From NCBI GenBank assembly GCA_017999915.1, contig JAGNKX010000015.1:1-64000 (forward strand): a stretch of 64,000 nt of DNA. Reading direction: 5' to 3'. Below, in pieces: positions 56,860 through 64,000 of this stretch. A model generated the notes under the pieces. That model ran no database searches. It was not told where the DNA came from and worked only from the letters and a program-made list of their open reading frames with translations. This DNA is from Spirochaetota bacterium. GTDB lineage: Bacteria > Spirochaetota > UBA4802 > UBA5550. The stretch's first letter is position 1; each line of letters opens with the position of its first letter. The position numbers were made by a program, and so were the translations under genes.

Positions 56860-57483
56860 TTATCCCAGCAGCTCGACAATATCTGCGAATATCTCCTCCG
56901 CCTCCCGCTCGCCGTTTATGGTTCTGAGCAGGCCGGAGCCACGGTAAAAATCGAGGACAGGCCTTGTTTCAGTCTTGTATACGCGGATGCGGTTCAAAAC
57001 CGTCTCCTCGTTGTCGTCGGCCCTGTGGAAGAGGGGGCCGCCGCAGGCGTCGCACAGGCCTTCGGCCCTGGACGGTTTTGTTTTCATATGATAGATAGCG
57101 CCGCAGGATTTGCAGGTGCGGCGGCCGGTTATGCGCGACGCGATCTCGGGCTCTGACACGTCGATGAAGAGGGCAGCGTCGACGCTGTGGGACGCGCCGA
57201 GCTTTTCGGCCTGGTACAGGGTCCGGGGAAATCCGTCCAGGATAAATCCATCGGGGCAGGTTTCGGCCAGGTGGTGGAGGATCACCTCGGTGATGAGCTC
57301 CGCAGGGCCGATCTCGCCCCGGTCCATGTATACCTTTATCTTTTTCCCGAATTCAGTGCCGGCGGCTACCTGGGCGCGGAGAATATCCCCTGAGGAGAGA
57401 TGGGGTATACCGTAGCGTTCCTTCAGCTTCAGCGCCTGGGTCCCCTTGCCCGAGCCGGGCGGCCCTATGAGTACCAGTTTCAT
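56860..57483 (-). CDS. adk: Adenylate kinase
   Basis: 207 residues. Converts ATP plus AMP to 2 ADP. P-loop IGPPGSGKGTQA at residue 6, AMP-site SSGDILRA and DGFPRTLYQAE. The LID has a four-cysteine zinc site (CKSCGAIYH ... CDACGG), as in Gram-positive and some other adenylate kinases. The length is slightly below 214-217. It begins six bases after the stop of the MORN lipoprotein gene, so the two share a transcript. Confidence 0.96.
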   Translation of the reverse strand: MKLVLIGPPGSGKGTQALKLKERYGIPHLSSGDILRAQVAAGTEFGKKIKVYMDRGEIGPAELITEVILHHLAETCPDGFILDGFPRTLYQAEKLGASHSVDAALFIDVSEPEIASRITGRRTCKSCGAIYHMKTKPSRAEGLCDACGGPLFHRADDNEETVLNRIRVYKTETRPVLDFYRGSGLLRTINGEREAEEIFADIVELLG

Positions 57484-57489
57484 TATAGA

Positions 57490-58191
57490 TTAGTCGAAGT
57501 TCTTCTCTGATACCTTGCCGGTCTTGTCGAAGAATGACCACTTGCCGGTCTTCCGGTCGTTGGTGTAGTTGCCCCGCGACTCAAGCATCCCTTCCTGGTT
57601 GAAATGGTCCCAGAGGCCGTTCTTCTTTCCGGCTATGTAGCGGCCCATGGCCTCGCGCTTGCCGTTGACATAGAAGATCGTTGACATGCCGTCGCGCAGG
57701 CCATTCTGGTAATAGGCGTTCTCCCTGGTGTTGCCGTTGTCATAATACTCGAAGGACTTGCCGGATCTTTTTCCTTCTTTAAAAAAGGCCTCGATCTTGC
57801 CGATACCCGATTCATAGAAGGACATATACCTGCCGTGCAAAATTCCTTTTTTATATTCCGATTCCACCATCTTTTTTCCAGAGGGATAGTATTCCTTCAT
57901 GGGACCGTCAAGGAGATCGTCCCTGAAGGTGACCTCCGCCATGAGGGTTTTGCCTCCGGTGCCCTGGTAAAATAATTTCCACGGACCGTTCTTTTTATTT
58001 CCGACAACCGGCCCCTCCGCCATCAATGATTTATCGGGCCAGAAGGCCCTGTATGTTTTGCCGGCGGTACCGGCTATGGAAATGCTCTTCGCCAGGTCCG
58101 GGGTCTCGCGCTTGATGATCTGTTCCGTCCCGGCGCATCCGAGGATAAGGGCGAGGCAGCATGATAGTGCGGTCAGTACCTTCTGTGTCAT
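57490..58191 (-). CDS. MORN-repeat lipoprotein
   Basis: 233 residues, lipobox LILGC after a hydrophobic signal (VLTALSCCLALILGC). The mature chain has about eight MORN-2 type repeats (GPWKLFYQGTGGK, DGPMKEYYPSGKKM, HGRYMSFYESGIGK, GKSFEYYDNGNTRE, NGLWDHFNQEGM). Each is about 22-24 residues with a G-x-W/Y-x-x-Y pattern. Such proteins act as surface-exposed scaffolds or immunity-like proteins. CAGGAGA lies upstream of the ATG at 58191. It precedes adk in an operon. Confidence 0.85.
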   Translation of the reverse strand: MTQKVLTALSCCLALILGCAGTEQIIKRETPDLAKSISIAGTAGKTYRAFWPDKSLMAEGPVVGNKKNGPWKLFYQGTGGKTLMAEVTFRDDLLDGPMKEYYPSGKKMVESEYKKGILHGRYMSFYESGIGKIEAFFKEGKRSGKSFEYYDNGNTRENAYYQNGLRDGMSTIFYVNGKREAMGRYIAGKKNGLWDHFNQEGMLESRGNYTNDRKTGKWSFFDKTGKVSEKNFD

Positions 58192-58434
58192 AATACGGTG
58201 TCTCCTGAGTGATTTTTCATAGACATTGCGTCAATTACGAATATCTTTGCTATCCGCCATCGGCAAAAATAGCGGGTTTTAATATAAAAATCGTATTTTT
58301 CGGGAGTTTTTTGTCCGAAAATAAAAAGAGAGTTTGATTGGGCTATCATTATTAAGAAACAGATAAAGTCAAATGTTTTTTTGACGATGGTCCCGTCAGT
58401 AATTGTGTACAATACATAACAGAGGTGAGCTATC

Positions 58435-59229
58435 ATGATGAGATCATTGTGGACCGCGGCGTCAGGCATGGTGGGACAGCAATTCCATATCGACACCATT
58501 TCCAACAACCTTGCCAACGTTAACACCACCGGCTTCAAGAAGATGAGGGCGGAGTTCGAGGACCTCATCTACCAGACCCTCCTCATGGCGGGTACGCCGG
58601 CCACTGAAGTGTCTGAAGTGCCCACGGGGATCCAGGTGGGCCACGGCGTGAAGGTCGCGGCCACGCAGAAGATGTTCTCCCAGGGAAGCCTCCAGAGCAC
58701 GGAAAACAAGCTCGACCTCGCCCTCGAGGGAGAGGGCTTTTTCAAGATACAGCTCTACGACGGGACCTTTGCCTACTCGCGCGACGGATCCTTCAAGATA
58801 GATTCGAACCGCCAGGTGGTTACCTCCAACGGGTATCTCCTGGAGCCGCCCCTGGTGCTCCCGGAAAATTTTATCACCGAGAGCCTGGCCATCAGCCAGA
58901 CCGGCAAGGTGACTGTGAAGGTGATCGGCGAGGAAGATCCGGTCGAAGTGGGACAGATGGAGCTTTACCGGTTCATCAACCCGGCCGGCCTCCAGAGCAT
59001 CGGCGGCAACCTGTTCAAGACCACGCCGGCCTCCGGCGAGGAGATCGCCGGCATGCCTGGCATCGACGGCATGGCCAAAACACACCAGGGGTTCCTGGAA
59101 ATGTCCAACGTCAAGATCGTGGAGGAGATGGTCAACATGATCGTGGCGCAGCGCGCCTACGAGGTTAACTCCAAGGCCATCCAGACCTCCGATTCGATGC
59201 TCGGCACCGCCATAGGATTGAAGAGGTAA
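58435..59229 (+). CDS. flgG: Flagellar distal rod protein FlgG
   Basis: 264 residues, typical for FlgG (about 260). N-terminal flagellar rod signature MMRSLWTAASGMVGQQFHID with NLANVNTTGFKK, and the C-terminal HQGFLEMSNVKIVEEMVNMI and QRAYEVNSKAIQTSD. FlgG forms the distal rod that crosses the peptidoglycan. AGAGGTGAG precedes the ATG, and a TACAAT hexamer at 58408-58413 may be the -10 of the operon. It starts a five-gene operon with overlaps of one to four bases or gaps of one to three. Confidence 0.96.
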   Translation: MMRSLWTAASGMVGQQFHIDTISNNLANVNTTGFKKMRAEFEDLIYQTLLMAGTPATEVSEVPTGIQVGHGVKVAATQKMFSQGSLQSTENKLDLALEGEGFFKIQLYDGTFAYSRDGSFKIDSNRQVVTSNGYLLEPPLVLPENFITESLAISQTGKVTVKVIGEEDPVEVGQMELYRFINPAGLQSIGGNLFKTTPASGEEIAGMPGIDGMAKTHQGFLEMSNVKIVEEMVNMIVAQRAYEVNSKAIQTSDSMLGTAIGLKR

Positions 59230-59738
59230 TGAGGGTCTTCCTTTCAGTACTTATTCTGCTGCTGGCCTCAACGGCATCCTGGGCTGAAGTGAGCATGTAC
59301 CTCTTCCCACAGGTCGAGCGCGGCAGGAACCCCCTCGTTCTATCGGACCTGGGGACGATCGAGGGAGACACGGCAACGGCCGGGATCGGATCGATCGTCA
59401 TTGAAGACAGCGTATTCGCGGACGGATATATCGACCGGAAAGAGATAATCGACCTGATTAGGGCCCACGCCGACGGGCGCGTCAACATATACGGGAGCGG
59501 CGTGAGGGTCCATGTGAGCGAGGTCCCCGATACCGGTACCGGCGACGAGCGTCGCATCGTGGTGCGCAAGGGAAGCGCGGTGAGGTTCCAGGTCGTAAAC
59601 TCGATAGTCCGCGTGGGGCAGATGGGAACGGCGCTGCAGGACGGCGCCATCGGCGACGAGATACCGGTAAAGCTGAAGGGCTCGGCGGTTTCCCGCGGCA
59701 GGGTAGTAAGTGAACGGGTGGTTGAGCTGGTCCTATGA
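59229..59738 (+). CDS. flgA: Flagellar P-ring assembly chaperone FlgA
   Basis: 169 residues with a signal peptide (VFLSVLILLLASTASWAE). The C-terminal 70 residues form a SAF-type domain (IVVRKGSAVRFQVVNSIVRV followed by GQMGTALQDGAIGDEIPVKL), typical of FlgA. It helps FlgI assemble into the P ring in the periplasm. The start overlaps the last base of flgG. It is shorter than the enterobacterial protein. Confidence 0.85.
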   Translation: MRVFLSVLILLLASTASWAEVSMYLFPQVERGRNPLVLSDLGTIEGDTATAGIGSIVIEDSVFADGYIDRKEIIDLIRAHADGRVNIYGSGVRVHVSEVPDTGTGDERRIVVRKGSAVRFQVVNSIVRVGQMGTALQDGAIGDEIPVKLKGSAVSRGRVVSERVVELVL

Positions 59739-60361
59739 AAAAGGCATTGATCGCATATATCGTCATCGTGCTCTTCGGGTGCATACTGAACGCCAAGAGC
59801 ATATGGCAGGACAAAAATCCCTACACCTCCGAGGGCGACCTCAAGGCGGGCACCGTGGTTGTCGTCAACGTGTACGACGTGTCGGACATGAAATTCTCCT
59901 TATCCATGAGCGACAAGAGCAATTCCATCGTTTCGTCGAACCCGGACATGACCATAACCGGTTTCCTGCCGAAGGTTGCGGCGCAGAAAAAGGTCACCAA
60001 CGACGACCTCACGCAGTTCACGGCCAAGGGGAAGATGGCCTTTTCCGTGGCGACGCGTGTCCTGAACAAGGTGGGCACCATGCTCAACGTGGCCGGGAGC
60101 CGCACCTATACCATGAACGGAGTGACCAATATCATCACCGTGACCGGTCTCGTGGACCCGGCCATGATGAAGGGACGCACCGTTGATTCAAGCAGCGTGG
60201 CCGATTTCACCCTGGAGATCCGGGGCATCAAGCAGGGAATAAACATCCAGCGCCCCGCGCTGAAAAAGGATGAGACCGCCAACGCCACCCTCACCGAACA
60301 GGAAAAGCAGACCATCATCATAGATTATTTGAAGAAAATGCTGGGAGAACTGACGCGATAA
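59735..60361 (+). CDS. flgH: Flagellar L-ring protein FlgH
   Basis: 208 residues, with a lipoprotein-like signal (LIAYIVIVLFGC) and SIWQDKNPYT after it, matching the S-x-W start of mature FlgH. Later GDLKAGTVVVVNVYD and GTMLNVAGSRTYTMNGVTNI are conserved FlgH segments. FlgH forms the outer-membrane L ring. Spirochaetes such as Borrelia and Treponema lack it; Leptospira carries it. It overlaps flgA by four bases. Confidence 0.9.
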   Translation: MKKALIAYIVIVLFGCILNAKSIWQDKNPYTSEGDLKAGTVVVVNVYDVSDMKFSLSMSDKSNSIVSSNPDMTITGFLPKVAAQKKVTNDDLTQFTAKGKMAFSVATRVLNKVGTMLNVAGSRTYTMNGVTNIITVTGLVDPAMMKGRTVDSSSVADFTLEIRGIKQGINIQRPALKKDETANATLTEQEKQTIIIDYLKKMLGELTR

Positions 60362-60362
60362 T

Positions 60363-61385
60363 ATGGCAGGCAGGATCGGCGCACTAGTCATTCTGATGTT
60401 CCTGGCCGCGGTCTCGGCCCACGCCGAGGTATCGGTCAAGATCAAGGACCTATCCTTCATAGACGGTCTGAAGGAGAACCAGGTCTACGGTTACGGCCTG
60501 GTCGTGGGGCTGCAGGGCACCGGCGACACGAAGAAGTCGCCCCTCACCAAGTCGTCCCTGAAGAACCTTTTAAAGAACCTCGGTATGGAAGGCGACGATA
60601 TCACCTCGGCCAACACGGCCGCGGTCCTGGTCACCGCCAAGCTCCCGGCCTTCGTGCGCATCGGGGACCGGATCGACGTGACCGTGTCGTCCATCGGCGA
60701 CGCCAAGTCCATTGAGGGTGGCATCCTGATCCAGTCGCCCCTGAGGGGCGGCGACGGCGCCATCTACGCCGTGGCCCAGGGCACCCTCTCGGTGCCGCGG
60801 ATAAAGAACGAGCGTAGGGCGGTCCGCACCGTCGCCCAGATCGACGGCGGCGCCGTGGTGGAGCGGGAAATATATCCGGAGATCGTGTACCGCGACAAGG
60901 ACAACAAGGAGGACCAGGACAAGATCTTTATCGTCCTCAGGGAGTGGGACTACACGGTTGGTAACAGCATCATCAAGGCCGTGGCGAACAAGTACCCGGA
61001 ATCGAAACCGGTGATGGCCAGCGGCGGAAGGATCCAGGTCTCGCTGCTGAAAGATATCAGCATTCCGGAATTCATATCCACCATAGAGAACATCGAGATA
61101 ACGCCGGCGTACCGGGCACGGGTCGTGGTGAACGAGCGCGACGGCACCATCGTCACCGGCGGCGAGGTCAAGGTGTCGGCGGCCATGGTGAGCCGGGAAG
61201 GGCTCACGGTGGAGATAAAGGAGACCGGCAAGAAGGTATCGGCATCGGAATTGAAAGATACGGCGACGGTGAAAGAGCTTGTCGATTCACTGAACGCCAC
61301 CGGCGCCACCACGTCCGATATCATATCCATTTTGAAAGCGCTGGAGGCTTCGGGAGCTCTCCATGCGGAACTGATTGTGAGGTAA
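60363..61385 (+). CDS. flgI: Flagellar P-ring protein FlgI
   Basis: 340 residues with a short signal (GALVILMFLAAVSAHAE). Motifs: VKIKDLSFIDGLKENQVYGY, GYGLVVGLQGTGDTKKSPLT and VLVTAKLPAFVRIGDRIDVT, the most conserved part of FlgI. It forms the ring around the rod in the peptidoglycan layer. It starts one base after the flgH stop and ends three before flgJ. Confidence 0.96.
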   Translation: MAGRIGALVILMFLAAVSAHAEVSVKIKDLSFIDGLKENQVYGYGLVVGLQGTGDTKKSPLTKSSLKNLLKNLGMEGDDITSANTAAVLVTAKLPAFVRIGDRIDVTVSSIGDAKSIEGGILIQSPLRGGDGAIYAVAQGTLSVPRIKNERRAVRTVAQIDGGAVVEREIYPEIVYRDKDNKEDQDKIFIVLREWDYTVGNSIIKAVANKYPESKPVMASGGRIQVSLLKDISIPEFISTIENIEITPAYRARVVVNERDGTIVTGGEVKVSAAMVSREGLTVEIKETGKKVSASELKDTATVKELVDSLNATGATTSDIISILKALEASGALHAELIVR

Positions 61386-61388
61386 TGT

Positions 61389-61820
61389 ATGCTGGCACAG
61401 GGAACAACGCCGCTTGCGGCTCCGCGGACCAATGACGAGGATTTCATAAAAAAACTGGTGCGGGTCCCCGCGAAAGCCGAGACGCCGGCCGGTGAAAGCG
61501 CCGGCGCATCCTTCAGCAAAGCCCTGTCAAGGGCGGTCAGGGACGGTGAAAGCGGCCATGCGCCCCTGTCCGACAAGTCCAGGAAGGCCGGCCAGGAAAA
61601 GCGCCTCTGGGACGCCTGTATAGAGATGGAATCGCTCCTCGTGGGAAAGATGCTCAAGGAGATGCGGAAGACCGTGCAGAAGAGCGGCTGGATCAACGGC
61701 GGTTCCGCTGAGGAGATCTTCGAGGACATGCTCTACGACGAGTACGCCCTGAACCTCTCGCGCAATTCCAACCTCGGCATGGCGAAGATGCTCTATAACG
61801 AGTTGAATCGGAAAATATAA
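61389..61820 (+). CDS. flgJ: FlgJ-like rod-binding protein without the glucosaminidase domain
   Basis: 143 residues. It carries only the rod-binding N-terminal region (CIEMESLLVGKMLKEMRKTV, then SAEEIFEDMLYDEYALNLSR and LGMAKMLYNEL); the peptidoglycan-hydrolase half found in enterobacterial FlgJ is absent. A separate hydrolase would be needed to open the wall. It closes the operon, followed by a terminator 54 bases later. Confidence 0.85.
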   Translation: MLAQGTTPLAAPRTNDEDFIKKLVRVPAKAETPAGESAGASFSKALSRAVRDGESGHAPLSDKSRKAGQEKRLWDACIEMESLLVGKMLKEMRKTVQKSGWINGGSAEEIFEDMLYDEYALNLSRNSNLGMAKMLYNELNRKI

Positions 61821-61873
61821 CGCCGCGGGAAAACCGGACGAGCCAATGCGGCGCGACGTTACATGCAGGCATG

Positions 61874-61900
61874 AGGGGCGATTCAATCGCCCCTTTTTGT
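61874..61900 (+). terminator. Terminator of the flagellar operon
   Basis: AGGGGCGAT-tca-ATCGCCCCT with TTTTTGTTTT. The T-run extends to the stop of the convergent gene. Confidence 0.93.
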
Positions 61901-61901
61901 T

Positions 61902-62297
61902 TTACCTGCAGGGATGGCCGTATTTTTTTATCGTCCGGGGGCAGTACCGCTCAAGCTCGGCCCCTTCCACCCGGTGCTGATACGCTTTTTTTGAGCTCCC
62001 TTCAACATGGTATTTTTCGATGACCAGGTTCTTGTCGCTATCGCACTGAACTTTATCCATTGCAATAAGGGTTCCCGCCGATTCCCTGGCCGCGTCCAGG
62101 GGCATCACCCTGCCGTTCATGGTGGCGGCCCTGTATTTTTCGGGGTCGGAGTACTCGCAGGAGGTGATCTCCTCCAGATCGTGCTCTGTCTGGCAGATGT
62201 AGAGCTTTAGGACCTGTTCCAGGGACAGGGCAGGCGCTGTCATGACCAGGAGCAGGCCCAGGTGGCAGAGTAACAGGATGATGATCAGCTTATGCAT
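61902..62297 (-). CDS. Small exported protein of unknown function
   Basis: 131 residues with a signal peptide (IIILLLCHLGLLLVMTAPALS). The mature part has five cysteines (LYICQTEHDLEEITSCEY, VQCDSDKN, RYCPRTIKKYGHPC), probably two disulphides in the periplasm or outside. No family recognised. It is followed on the minus-strand upstream side by another small exported gene, 31 bases apart. Confidence 0.7.
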   Translation of the reverse strand: MHKLIIILLLCHLGLLLVMTAPALSLEQVLKLYICQTEHDLEEITSCEYSDPEKYRAATMNGRVMPLDAARESAGTLIAMDKVQCDSDKNLVIEKYHVEGSSKKAYQHRVEGAELERYCPRTIKKYGHPCR

Positions 62298-62328
62298 AGG
62301 CTCAGCAGTTTGTGCGATTGGATCTATC

Positions 62329-62763
62329 TTATTTCGTCACCAGCACATCAACATAAAGAGCAAGAGCGCCGTTTTTTGCAGTGATGACATAGTTGTCATA
62401 GAGGCTATTGTCATTCCGGATAACTATCGATGCCAGGGTTGGCCCGTAGGCGGGGTCTTCACCGTCTTTCAGGTAGAGGGCCCTGCAGCGGCTGATTGCT
62501 ATGGCCCCAGATTTCTTTTTAATAAGGGAGATTATCTGTTTGCCCTTTATCCCTCCGCCCCCGAAGGGTGACTTTGACGCGGTAACGATTCCGCTGTGAG
62601 GAAACCCTTCTTTTATATCCAGGGGGTTCATATCAACCGGTATATAGCGCCATAATACCCGGATCTTTGCTTTGACGGGGATGTCAACTTCTGAATAAAC
62701 ACTAAAAGGATAAATGATGGAAGACGCAAATATGATAATAATCAATAAACGCGAGTGTTTCAT
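62329..62763 (-). CDS. Small exported protein of unknown function
   Basis: 144 residues with a signal peptide (LLIIIIFASSIIYPFSVYSE). The mature part is beta-rich with a Gly patch (SPFGGGGIKGKQ) and no cysteine pair apart from one near the middle. I recognise no family. AGGAAATGC lies upstream of the start. It is probably co-transcribed with the smaller exported gene downstream. Confidence 0.65.
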   Translation of the reverse strand: MKHSRLLIIIIFASSIIYPFSVYSEVDIPVKAKIRVLWRYIPVDMNPLDIKEGFPHSGIVTASKSPFGGGGIKGKQIISLIKKKSGAIAISRCRALYLKDGEDPAYGPTLASIVIRNDNSLYDNYVITAKNGALALYVDVLVTK

Positions 62764-62835
62764 GCATTTCCTCTTTGCCCTTGTGGATCATATAAAATTA
62801 GTCGTTTGTTATGGAGTGTCAAGGTTATTTTGTCT

Positions 62836-62930
62836 GATCGCAGCGCTCCTAAACCATGGAGCTCAGCTCCGGAGTTTAGGTGCGCAAAACATTATGCGAT
62901 AAAATACCCCATAGCTTGCTGCGGGGTATT
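62836..62930. repeat. TACCCC-TAGCTTGCTG-GGGGTA repeat, copy 2
   Basis: Second copy of the 49052-49147 repeat; here an additional CCTAAACC ... GGTTTAGG-like hairpin (CTCCTAAACC/GGAGTTTAGG) is present. The right half folds as ATACCCC/GGGGTAT. Confidence 0.75.
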
Positions 62931-62932
62931 CT

Positions 62933-63118
62933 ATTTTGCTCTGACCCCCCAGTCAGCTTGCTTTGACACCGGTATATTGCCGATAGTTATCGGTTCCAGA
63001 GAGCTCTAATGAGGGATTTTGCTTAAAGGTTGGCAGTTAACCCAGGCCCTCAGTTGTTTATTACTCTCACACCGCTGCATAACCGATAGTTATCGGTGGA
63101 TTTATATGCTCTGACCCT
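62933..63118. repeat. REP-like cluster with CCGATAGTTATCGG and CTGACCCC
   Basis: TTTTGCTCTGACCCC (62933-62947), CCGATAGTTATCGGTTCC (62980-62997, identical over 18 bases to 468-485), CCGATAGTTATCGG (63083-63096) and GCTCTGACCCT (63108-63118). Same family as at 349-553. The other parts of 62764-63236 show no gene. Confidence 0.75.
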
Positions 63119-63236
63119 CTCCTGGAACAGATGAAAAAAATAATGGCCATATAACAAAATTCTGGACATACCATGGCATTCAATGCTAGAAATCCATTGA
63201 ATATAAATCATCATAAAAAACTGGAGGCCTTGGGTC

Positions 63237-64000
63237 ATGGGTATTTTTGATAAAATGTTCAGGAAAAAGATCATCATCTGCATCCATGGTCTGGCCAATA
63301 AACCTGAGAAAAAATTGCTGGAGCAATGGTGCAAGACCTCTATCCGTGAAGGTTTTAAAACCATAGAAAAACAGGGAACCCCCTTTACCTTGAAGCTGGT
63401 GTATTGGGCTGACCTCATGTATGAAAAGCCCCAGGACCCCAACGAGACCGATAAGAAAAGCGATAGCTACTTTGACGATCCCTATGTGCCGGGGAACCCC
63501 GATGATTACAAGGATTTCAAGCCGAGCAACATGAAGCAGAAGGTGCTTGATAAAGTGGAAAAGAAGCTCGATGCCATGTATTTCAAGGAAGACAGCTTCA
63601 TCAATTTTGACAAGTTCGCCAATATCATGGTTCGCCGTCTCTTCAAGGACCTGGACCTGTATTATCACAAGGATTGCCCCGTGATCAGGTACCGCGGCCT
63701 CCTCGCCCGGGACGCCATCCGGATGAGGCTCGCGGAAGTGCTGCGGAAGTATCACCGGAGAGACATCCTCCTCGTCGCCCACTCCATGGGAACCATCATT
63801 TCCTATGACGTGCTCACCCATACCACGCCGGATGTTCCCATCCATACCCTGATCACCATCGGGTCGCCCCTTGCCATGCCGCTTATCATGAAACAAATCC
63901 TGATCGAGCAGGGAAGGGATTTCAAAAAGGAGCAGAAGCCCGTTACCCCGGAGAGCATAACCACGGCCTGGTATAACTACGCTGACCTCGATGACCCCGT
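63237..64000 (+). CDS. Alpha/beta-hydrolase (partial, cut by window end)
   Basis: Open for 254 codons to the window edge, GGAGG about 11 bases before ATG 63237. It begins with MGIFDKMFRKK and IIICIHGLANKP, an HG oxyanion loop, and has the nucleophile elbow LLVAHSMGTIISYDVL (Ser183) where Ala replaces the first Gly of GxSxG. Then ITIGSPLAMP follows. This pattern resembles PGAP1/lipase-like or esterase families acting on lipids. The linker (residues 55-110) is rich in Lys and Asp. No signal peptide is seen, so it is probably cytoplasmic. The 3' end lies beyond the window. Confidence 0.75.
   Translation, partial: MGIFDKMFRKKIIICIHGLANKPEKKLLEQWCKTSIREGFKTIEKQGTPFTLKLVYWADLMYEKPQDPNETDKKSDSYFDDPYVPGNPDDYKDFKPSNMKQKVLDKVEKKLDAMYFKEDSFINFDKFANIMVRRLFKDLDLYYHKDCPVIRYRGLLARDAIRMRLAEVLRKYHRRDILLVAHSMGTIISYDVLTHTTPDVPIHTLITIGSPLAMPLIMKQILIEQGRDFKKEQKPVTPESITTAWYNYADLDDP

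Overview
The window reads as a GC-rich chromosome segment from an uncultured spirochaete, nearer Leptospirales-type lineages than Borrelia or Treponema. This is inferred from a flagellar block that keeps the P- and L-ring genes (flgA, flgH, flgI), a MurE with the DNPR motif of diaminopimelate-adding enzymes, a probable cytoplasmic filament protein (CfpA-like), many lipoprotein signals and an apparent outer-membrane barrel protein. No rRNA is present, so the placement is by gene content only.

Layout. 1-700: a tRNA-Gly on the minus strand with its terminator, then a 0.5 kb spacer full of small REP-like repeats. 683-15811: a nearly unbroken division and cell-wall (dcw) operon, mraZ-rsmH-ftsL-murE-murF-mraY-murD-ftsW-murG-murC-ftsQ-ftsA-ftsZ, with an AmgK-like sugar kinase directly behind ftsZ. 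ftsI, murB and ddl are missing from their usual places. 16.0-18.6 kb: three secreted or lipoprotein genes with ankyrin, TPR and SH3 modules. 18.6-23.1 kb: an Fe-S/CCG protein, then a TetR gene divergent from a kinase-glpD pair, with a 44-bp perfect inverted repeat over the promoter. 23.2-23.6 kb: a MITE-like element with long imperfect inverted ends. 23.6-30.8 kb: patatin phospholipase, ferredoxin-like protein, a DUF6629-type membrane protein, a MurU-like nucleotidyltransferase, and a lipoprotein next to a degenerate metallophosphatase-barrel fusion.

31.6-39.9 kb is the least ordinary part: a DUF6602-like protein, a von Willebrand A membrane protein, the CfpA-like filament protein with its own promoter and terminator, then a two-gene unit of an unknown 303-residue protein and a PPDK paralogue. 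In that paralogue the PEP/pyruvate and phosphohistidine parts are intact, but the ATP-binding half has lost its signature residues. I regard this pair as the best candidate for an undescribed system, possibly a PEP-driven phosphotransfer.

40-64 kb: a lipid-flippase-like protein with a glycosyltransferase, an EamA transporter, a SpoIIE-type phosphatase, a modular QFGFG-repeat/HEAT-like/zinc-ribbon protein, pgk, a TatC with a long N-terminal tail, a long-chain acyl-CoA synthetase, purL-purQ, a DAHP synthase, adk behind a MORN-repeat lipoprotein, the flgG-flgA-flgH-flgI-flgJ operon, two small secreted proteins, more repeats, and a serine hydrolase cut by the window end.

Several families of short palindromic or MITE-like repeats occupy most non-coding gaps. 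One 14-bp repeat motif also occurs exactly inside murF.
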